Below are positions 1 to 5,101 of a stretch of 5,101 nt of DNA, in pieces. This stretch comes from Oscillospiraceae bacterium (GTDB lineage Bacteria; Bacillota; Clostridia; Oscillospirales; Ruminococcaceae): NCBI GenBank assembly GCA_003508605.1, contig DNUB01000196.1:1-5101 (forward strand), given 5' to 3'. How positions within the stretch are numbered: the stretch's first letter is position 1; each line of letters starts with the position of its first letter. Both the position numbers and the translations under genes were made by a program. The notes beneath the pieces are model-generated. The model made no database searches, had not been told where the DNA came from, and worked only from the letters and a program-made list of their open reading frames with translations.

Positions 1-22
1 CGGGGCGTTGCCCCTCATTGAA
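1..22 (-). repeat. Left copy of 22-bp inverted repeat containing a GGGGC hairpin
   Basis: The 22 bases are the exact reverse complement of 5064-5085. Within them GGGGC and GCCCC pair around a 3-base loop. On the minus strand this is the same hairpin that is followed by a T-tract at the right end, so here it is probably an intrinsic terminator for minus-strand transcripts. Its T-tract, if any, would lie just outside the window. The repeat may extend beyond base 1. Confidence 0.6.
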
Positions 23-64
23 AGGAAACCGTTAGCAATAACCTTTAATCTGACAATAGAATAA

Positions 65-133
65 GACCGCACGATCAATGTCGCCCTCATCGGGTTTTTC
101 GCTTACGGGACAACGGTCGTGCGGTGCTTTTAT
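65..133 (+). terminator. Long-stem terminator-like hairpin, best on the plus strand
   Basis: Bases 66-76 pair with 115-125 (11 bp including one G-T wobble, core CCGCACGA/TCGTGCGG). The 38-base loop can form short inner stems such as TGTC 79-82 with GACA 109-112. On the plus strand the stem is followed by TGCTTTTATTTTT, a good T-tract, which suggests it ends transcripts arriving from a gene left of the window. On the minus strand the downstream sequence is only moderately T-rich (TCTTATTCTATT), so a backup role for the pyrG-ank transcript is possible but weaker. The large loop is unusual for a plain terminator. Confidence 0.55.
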
Positions 134-222
134 TTTTGGCTGTCTTAAATTGTCGTGTTTGCCGCCAAAGAGATTTTGGGCAAGCTGATCATAACGGTCG
201 CCAACTGTTAGCCGAGGGCGTA

Positions 223-289
223 TCAGAAGCTGCCCTTTTTCAGCTCCAAAGCCTTTTTTGTAAAGCCCAAAAACAGCGGATGAGGGCGG
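223..289 (-). pseudogene. Displaced 3' fragment of pyrG (C-terminal 19 codons plus stop)
   Basis: On the minus strand this encodes [19 protein letters not shown] followed by Ser-Phe and a TGA stop. It matches residues 521-539 of the intact PyrG in this window. Bases 232-289 and 2429-2486 agree at 55 of 58 positions, and the mismatches (259/2456, 268/2465, 280/2477) change Thr, Leu and His codons synonymously. After the match the ends diverge: the intact gene ends Gly-Asn-Lys-His, this copy Ser-Phe. There is no start codon or ribosome binding site, so it is a remnant. Its frame is the same as that of ank, beginning after the ank stop. The likeliest reading is the original end of pyrG, pushed 2.2 kb away when ank was inserted. 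Confidence 0.85.
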
Positions 290-322
290 CAGAATGCCGC
301 ATTTGCAAGCTCAATCCCCCGC
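269..322 (-). terminator. Probable ank terminator built partly from the pyrG fragment
   Basis: On the minus strand an inner perfect stem (GCGGCA/TGCCGC, bases 286-300, 3-base loop) sits inside an outer imperfect stem. In the outer stem GAG 282-284 pairs with CTC 310-312 and GGAT 278-281 pairs with ATCC 314-317 across one bulged base; GC 276-277 can pair with 321-322 across a three-base bulge. Directly after the outer arm the minus strand reads TGTTTTTGG. This is a plausible intrinsic terminator 18 bp past the ank stop. The right arm and T-tract are pyrG coding sequence. The T-tract is short and the outer stem is bulged, so strength is uncertain. Confidence 0.5.
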
Positions 323-339
323 CGAACCCCCTCGTTAAA

Positions 340-2364
340 TTACTTTATATCCGTCATAAGATCCAATACCGTATCGTAACCGTTTTCCACAGCAATCTGA
401 ACCGGCGTCTCTCCCCGATTGTTCAGGTGATTGTAGTCGGCTCCTTTCTTTATCAGATAGCGCGCAGCTTCCACGTTGCCGTCCTTTAGGACATAATACA
501 AAGCTGTATTTCCGTCGTTGTCTGCCATATCGATATCGGCTCCGGCGCAAAGCAGCTCCTTTATAGTGTCTTTATCCGTATCCAGCATCATCAGGGTTTG
601 CCCCTCGTTATCCGCATGATTGACATTCACTCCTCTTTCTGTCATAAGGGAAAGAAGCTCTTTCGTATCTCCGATATCTGCCAGCAGCATAAACGGCGTC
701 CTGCCATCATTCCTTGCAATATCCAAATTTTTCAGTTCGTTTAAAATCGCTGCCCTCTGTGTGGAATCCAAATCTTTGCCGTAATTTTTCTTTGTAAGCA
801 CAAAATGAGCGGGAGTTTCACCGGCTGAATTTTGCATAGTATCATCGGCGCCGGCTTCCATTAACAGCCTGACGGCATCTGCGTACCCAAAGCGGCATGC
901 TTCATGAAGGGGAGTTATTCCCGATTCCGCAGGCTCATCCTCTGTGAGATTGACATTCACGCCTTTTTCGATCATTACCTTCAGCATACCTATGTGTCCT
1001 TTTTCTGCCGCATAATGTATTGCCGCTTTGCCGCCGTTATCTGTTTGCTCCATGGATTCTTTGGAAAAAAGCTTTGCCGCTTCCGCAAAAAATGCATCTT
1101 CCATTCCGCTCATGGACGCAACAATGTTGGCGGGAGTTCGTCCGCCTGTTACCGCTTTCTCCATATCTACACCAAGGTCCGCCAGTTTTTTGATCACGCC
1201 TGCGCCTTCGTTAAGGCACTCATCCCGCAAACAGCTTATCTCACCGTAGTGATGAATGGGAGCCGTAAAGTTAAATCCCGCATCAATGAAGGTATCCAAT
1301 ATCCGATAATCTCCGCCAAAGCTCAGCGCCCTGTGAAGCACATCCTTCAGACAGCTCAATTCCTCGTCATCATCGGTGTCAATTTGCTTCACCAGTTTCT
1401 TTGTCATATAAAGGGCAAGAGCCTCGCCGTCTCTGTTATCACTCTCTACTCTGGAATAAGCATGCTCTGTTATTTCGCTTAGAGTCTGAGTATCTATACG
1501 TTTTTTATCGGGGGACGCAGCCCCGTGATCCGCCAAGGCAGTGCGGAGCGCATCGTTACAGAAGTCAATGGCATTCTGCATTGGTGTCATGCCGTCCTTG
1601 TTTGCAGCATTAACCATCTCCCTGCATTTATTCATAAGCAGCAGCGCCGCCGTCATGTGATTATTTCTTACTGCCATCATTAAAAGCGTATTGCCGTTTT
1701 CATCTATATAATCTGTTTGTGCGCCCTTTTCCAGAAAAACCTCCGGCAAAGGCCATGTATAATCGGAATTGTAGGAATTGGACAGAATACGTACAAGAGG
1801 CGTGAAGCCTTCTGCATCCTTTTGGTTGACGTCAATGGTAAGCATTCGGGCAATTTCAGCTCTTTGTTCCGCACTCTTCTCTCTGGCAGCGGAACTGTCT
1901 GCTAATCCTTCAAACCTTGGATATGCCAAAAAATGATATGCGTTCATACCTCGCTTATCGCAGGCAGAAGAATCTGCGCCGTGTGCCAACAAAAGCTTGA
2001 CCATTGCCAAATTTCCTCGGAAGCAGGCCAGCAGGAAAGGAGTAAGACCATTTCCTTTTGTGTCGGGCATATTGACTTCCTCTTTTATTCTTCCGTCGCA
2101 CAGCATTTTTTCTGCCGCATTGTAAAAATTGTGCCAAACCAAAAGATGAAACAAAGTAAGCCCATAGCTGCCGCCGGTGGTCAGAAGATCTTCTTTTTTG
2201 CAATCTGCCAGACAAGCCTCCGCTTCCACAATCTCATTTTCTTCGAAAATATCATAGCAGTAATCGGATTCCTTGTGATCGCCGTCCCACCAGGGGATAA
2301 ACTTAGCCGAGCTTGTTCTTTGGCTGGAAGTTACCAAAAAATCCGTCAACTCTTTTACGTCCAT
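340..2364 (-). CDS. Ankyrin-repeat protein, probable accessory gene inserted after pyrG
   Basis: The 674-residue protein is built almost wholly of ankyrin repeats. Clear units begin near residues 67, 106 (GLTPFLLACFRGNLAMVKLL), 186, 224, 258, 446, 482 (GITPLHEACRFGYADAVRLL), 514, 554, 588, 618 and 651, with the usual G-x-TPL-HxA and GADxN signatures. Residues 290-440 are more divergent and may be degenerate repeats or a separate domain. The first 60 residues (including WWDGD at 25-29) are not repeat-like. I see no signal peptide, membrane segment or catalytic motif, so a cytoplasmic protein-binding role is most likely; the partner is unknown. The ATG is chosen because AAAAGGAGA (2370-2378) precedes it by a good distance and no ATG, GTG or TTG lies in frame between pyrG and it. 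It follows pyrG by 49 bp with no promoter or terminator visible between them, so co-transcription is likely. The ORF is intact. A secreted effector or an immunity/defence component are alternatives I cannot test. Confidence 0.9.
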   Translation of the reverse strand: MDVKELTDFLVTSSQRTSSAKFIPWWDGDHKESDYCYDIFEENEIVEAEACLADCKKEDLLTTGGSYGLTLFHLLVWHNFYNAAEKMLCDGRIKEEVNMPDTKGNGLTPFLLACFRGNLAMVKLLLAHGADSSACDKRGMNAYHFLAYPRFEGLADSSAAREKSAEQRAEIARMLTIDVNQKDAEGFTPLVRILSNSYNSDYTWPLPEVFLEKGAQTDYIDENGNTLLMMAVRNNHMTAALLLMNKCREMVNAANKDGMTPMQNAIDFCNDALRTALADHGAASPDKKRIDTQTLSEITEHAYSRVESDNRDGEALALYMTKKLVKQIDTDDDEELSCLKDVLHRALSFGGDYRILDTFIDAGFNFTAPIHHYGEISCLRDECLNEGAGVIKKLADLGVDMEKAVTGGRTPANIVASMSGMEDAFFAEAAKLFSKESMEQTDNGGKAAIHYAAEKGHIGMLKVMIEKGVNVNLTEDEPAESGITPLHEACRFGYADAVRLLMEAGADDTMQNSAGETPAHFVLTKKNYGKDLDSTQRAAILNELKNLDIARNDGRTPFMLLADIGDTKELLSLMTERGVNVNHADNEGQTLMMLDTDKDTIKELLCAGADIDMADNDGNTALYYVLKDGNVEAARYLIKKGADYNHLNNRGETPVQIAVENGYDTVLDLMTDIK

Positions 2365-2413
2365 AGATATCTCCTTTTCAACAAAAATTCGGGTATATGT
2401 CTCCTTTTGCCAT
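2365..2413 (-). promoter_or_regulatory. pyrG-ank junction with two ribosome-binding motifs and an 11-codon mini-ORF
   Basis: The 49-bp gap holds two AAAAGGAGA motifs, at 2400-2408 and 2370-2378. The second serves the ank ATG. The first has no ATG, GTG or TTG at a suitable distance. An ATG immediately after the pyrG TGA (2411-2413) opens an 11-codon frame, MAKGDIYPNFC, that ends at TGA 2378-2380, right on the ank ribosome binding site. Ribosomes ending pyrG could reinitiate there and hand over to ank, giving translational coupling. This role is inferred; the mini-ORF may equally be chance. Confidence 0.35.
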
Positions 2414-4087
<1,674 letters not shown>

Positions 4088-4089
4088 TT

Positions 4090-4118
4090 ATTGTACTATA
4101 AAAACGCTTTTTTTTCAA
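4090..4118 (-). promoter_or_regulatory. Sigma-A promoter of pyrG (and probably ank)
   Basis: On the minus strand TTGAAA (4113-4118) and TACAAT (4090-4095) are separated by exactly 17 bp, with a run of A residues after the -35 box. Both boxes match the vegetative consensus at five of six bases. Transcription should start near 4083, about 37 nt before the pyrG ATG. With no promoter visible between pyrG and ank, it is probably the main promoter for both. Confidence 0.8.
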
Positions 4119-4128
4119 GTGAAAAGAC

Positions 4129-4141
4129 GGACGAATAGTCC
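4129..4141. promoter_or_regulatory. Small perfect dyad upstream of the pyrG promoter
   Basis: GGAC-GAATA-GTCC is a 4-bp perfect dyad with a 5-base centre, about 10 bp upstream of the pyrG -35 box. It could be a regulator site, but four-base dyads are common by chance. Confidence 0.2.
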
Positions 4142-4150
4142 ACGTAAAAA

Positions 4151-4180
4151 AAATTGGTTAATCTACACAAAATAACCATT
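4151..4180. promoter_or_regulatory. AT-rich inverted repeat between the divergent promoters
   Basis: AAATTGGTTA (4151-4160) and TAACCATTTT (4171-4180 with one shifted base) form a dyad with core TGGTTA/TAACCA (4155-4160, 4173-4178) and a 12-base centre. It lies between the two divergent promoters, a common place for an operator. An alternative is a weak A/T-flanked hairpin terminator. No known regulator motif is recognised. Confidence 0.3.
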
Positions 4181-4239
4181 TTTAAATTAGGCATTTATAT
4201 CTGCTGCTGATTTTTTGCTTTAAACGGGCATAGAACAAA

Positions 4240-4273
4240 TTTTCACAAAATACGAGTAAATTTTTCACAATAC
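4240..4273 (+). repeat. Two TTTTCACA-type direct repeats
   Basis: TTTTCACAAAATAC (4240-4253) and TTTTCACAATAC (4262-4273) are near-identical and start 22 bp apart, about two helical turns. The second overlaps the likely -35 region of the lipoprotein gene. They could bind a regulator on one face of the helix; chance in AT-rich DNA is the alternative. Confidence 0.3.
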
Positions 4274-4289
4274 AGTGCTATTATATTAT
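4262..4289 (+). promoter_or_regulatory. Candidate promoter of the lipoprotein gene
   Basis: TTTTCA (4262-4267) and TATTAT (4284-4289) are spaced by 16 bp. The -10 box matches consensus at 5 of 6 bases and the -35 box at 4 of 6. An overlapping TATTAT at 4279-4284 could move the start a few bases left. Either choice starts RNA near 4291-4297, at the base of the structured leader, which supports the region if not the exact boxes. Confidence 0.45.
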
Positions 4290-4290
4290 C

Positions 4291-4404
4291 TGAACGTGTC
4301 GGGCTTTATGCAGCCCCGCTTTGAACAATGGGGTATGCCGATACGGTTCAATCGAGCTTTTTATTTTGGCGGAATTATGCTTATTTAAAAATACCCTGCC
4401 AAAG
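4291..4404 (+). promoter_or_regulatory. Structured mRNA leader of the lipoprotein gene, possible attenuator
   Basis: Bases 4291-4302 pair with 4338-4350 (12 bp with one wobble and one bulge) and enclose a CCCC/GGGG hairpin (4314-4317, 4330-4333). The right arm can instead form GCCGAT (4337-4342) with ATCGAGC (4351-4357, one bulge), placed directly before TTTTTATTTT (4358-4367) like an intrinsic terminator. The two folds exclude each other. A further hairpin, TTTGGC (4365-4370) with GCCAAA (4398-4403), ends one base before the ribosome binding site at 4405-4411. No known riboswitch class is recognised. The pairings are visible; the switching role is inferred, and the terminator stem is short. 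Confidence 0.45.
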
Positions 4405-4416
4405 AAAGGAGATTTT

Positions 4417-5055
4417 ATGAAAAAGAAAATATTGGCTTTTATTTTTGCAGGAGCAGTTATGCTCTCCGTCTTTTCAGGCTGCAGCAAAAACGAAAAAGCT
4501 CCCGAAAATACCTCTGCTGCGGAAAGCATTACCACAGCTCCCGAAACGGACAAAAAGGATAACGAAAGCACGGAAGCAGGGCAGGGAAGCGAGCCGCCCG
4601 AAGGACCTGCCGAAGGAATAACGGCGGAAAGCATTGCATCGGCTGTCAAAGCGGCTTACGGCGGCAATTATCTTCCCGATACTCCAATGGACGAAGAAAT
4701 GCTGAAAGCGAGGTTCGGCTTTGAAGAGGGCAGCTATACCGACATTTTTGCCGAAAGCCCCATGATAGGCGCACATCCCGACACCTTGGTTATTGTAAAG
4801 GCGGCAGAGGGAAAGCTTGACAGTGTAAGGGAGAAGCTGAAAGCATACAGGGAAACCCTTGTAAACGATACCATGCAGTATCCTATGAATATTCCCAAAA
4901 TTCATGCTTCAAAGGTGGTTGTCAACGGCGATTATGCGGCATTCATTCTTCTTGGCGCAGTAAATGAAAACGAGGATTCCTCCGAAGAGGAGCAGGCAAA
5001 ATTTGCGGAAGAGCAGGTAAAAATCGGAGTTGACGCTTTTAATAAATGCTTTTAG
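4417..5055 (+). CDS. DUF4358-like lipoprotein
   Basis: The 212-residue protein starts with a lipoprotein signal: MKKK, a hydrophobic core (residues 5-19), and a lipobox-like FSGC with Cys22 as the predicted lipid-modified residue. It should therefore be anchored on the outer face of the membrane. Residues 23-68 are a Ser/Thr/Glu/Pro-rich linker. The rest resembles DUF4358 lipoproteins of Clostridia: SPMIGAHPDTLVIVKA (114-129), a helix with EGKLDSVREKLKAYRETL (131-148), a YP pair (155-156), and NGDYAAFILLG (170-180) near the end. The family's biochemical role is unknown to me. The ATG at 4417 is preferred to upstream in-frame starts because AAAGGAG (4405-4411) sits five bases before it and the signal peptide begins there. 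It is divergent from pyrG and followed by its own terminator, so it appears monocistronic. The family call comes from recalled motif pattern, not a search. Confidence 0.85.
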   Translation: MKKKILAFIFAGAVMLSVFSGCSKNEKAPENTSAAESITTAPETDKKDNESTEAGQGSEPPEGPAEGITAESIASAVKAAYGGNYLPDTPMDEEMLKARFGFEEGSYTDIFAESPMIGAHPDTLVIVKAAEGKLDSVREKLKAYRETLVNDTMQYPMNIPKIHASKVVVNGDYAAFILLGAVNENEDSSEEEQAKFAEEQVKIGVDAFNKCF

Positions 5056-5065
5056 TGAACTAATT

Positions 5066-5092
5066 CAATGAGGGGCAACGCCCCGGATTTTT
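5066..5092 (+). terminator. Intrinsic terminator of the lipoprotein gene; right copy of the end repeat
   Basis: GGGGC (5072-5076), loop AAC, and GCCCC (5080-5084) form a tight hairpin 16 bp after the TAG stop, followed by GGATTTTT. Bases 5064-5085 are the exact reverse complement of 1-22, so the same terminator sequence occurs facing outward at the other end of the window. The 5-bp stem is short but all G-C. Confidence 0.75.
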
Positions 5093-5101
5093 CATAAATT
5101 C

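Larger units (their letters stand above)
1..339. other. Gene-free region downstream of ank
   Basis: No intact gene is supported here. Reading inward from the ank stop at 340, the region holds a compound hairpin (269-322), the displaced pyrG tail (223-289), an unremarkable stretch (134-222), a long-stem hairpin (65-133), and a short inverted-repeat hairpin (1-22). The plus-strand open frame from 124 to 489 has no ribosome binding site and runs antisense through the pyrG fragment and the end of ank, so it is not a gene. A minus-strand 15-codon frame (192-145) also lacks a ribosome binding site. I see no tRNA, CRISPR repeat or transposase. Confidence 0.7.

Noticed and set aside
145..192. Minus-strand 15-codon frame MISLPKISLAANTTI
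   Set aside because: No ribosome binding site and no recognised family; a frame this short is expected by chance.
205..344. Integron attC site after ank (ATTTAAC matches RYYYAAC at the ank stop)
   Set aside because: The matching GTTRRRY box is not met (GTTGGCG), the pairing between outer arms is only CGAGGG/CCCTCG, and no integrase or second attC is seen. The pyrG-tail repeat explains the unit better.
124..489. Plus-strand open frame of 121 codons
   Set aside because: It starts with GTG inside a terminator stem, has no ribosome binding site, and runs antisense through the pyrG fragment and ank.
618..960. Repeated GATTGACATTCAC at 618-630 and 948-960
   Set aside because: It encodes the Val-Asn-Val-Asn segment shared by two ankyrin repeats, so it reflects the protein repeats and not a separate DNA element.
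904..1482. Plus-strand open frames across ank and pyrG
   Set aside because: They are antisense shadows of well-supported minus-strand genes, lack ribosome binding sites, and show no recognisable domains.
4338..4357. tRNA T-arm-like GGTTCAATC in the leader
   Set aside because: The flanking bases do not form a T stem and no acceptor, D or anticodon arms can be built around it.
4321..4416. Upstream in-frame extension of the lipoprotein by 32 residues
   Set aside because: It would bury the signal peptide, has no ribosome binding site, and overlaps the structured leader; the ATG at 4417 has AAAGGAG at the right distance.

Overview
The window looks like chromosomal DNA of a low-to-moderate GC Gram-positive anaerobe, most likely a gut Clostridia (Oscillospiraceae/Ruminococcus-like). 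The grounds are strong AAAGGAG-type ribosome binding sites, a sigma-A promoter, a small lipoprotein of the DUF4358 type that is common in that group, and codon use. This placement is inference; no rRNA or other taxonomic marker is present.

Layout. Positions 1-339 have no intact gene but hold a terminator-like inverted repeat (1-22), a second hairpin (65-133), and an unexpected duplicated fragment of the 3' end of pyrG (223-289). On the minus strand, ank (340-2364) encodes a 674-residue ankyrin-repeat protein. It lies 49 bp downstream of pyrG (2414-4045, minus), a complete CTP synthase, and the two are probably one transcription unit read from a very good promoter at 4090-4118. A divergent intergenic region (4046-4416) holds that promoter, small dyads, and a structured leader for the plus-strand gene at 4417-5055. 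That gene encodes a 212-residue DUF4358-like lipoprotein and is followed by an intrinsic terminator at 5066-5092.

The most notable signal is that ank is bracketed by two direct copies, 2197 bp apart, of the last 58 bp of the PyrG coding region (232-289 and 2429-2486). The three differences are all synonymous in the PyrG frame. This is what insertion into, or recombination at, the 3' end of pyrG would leave: an intact gene on the promoter side and a displaced tail on the far side. ank would then be an acquired accessory gene driven by the pyrG promoter. The displaced tail also appears to supply the right arm and T-tract of a hairpin terminator for ank.

Secondary signals are mutually exclusive RNA folds upstream of the lipoprotein gene (a possible attenuator), exact 22-bp inverted repeats at the two ends of the window, an 11-codon mini-ORF between pyrG and ank, and a Gln-to-His change next to the catalytic cysteine of PyrG.

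CTP synthase makes CTP from UTP and glutamine. The functions of the ankyrin protein and the lipoprotein cannot be stated from sequence, and nothing here shows that the lipoprotein works with the other two.
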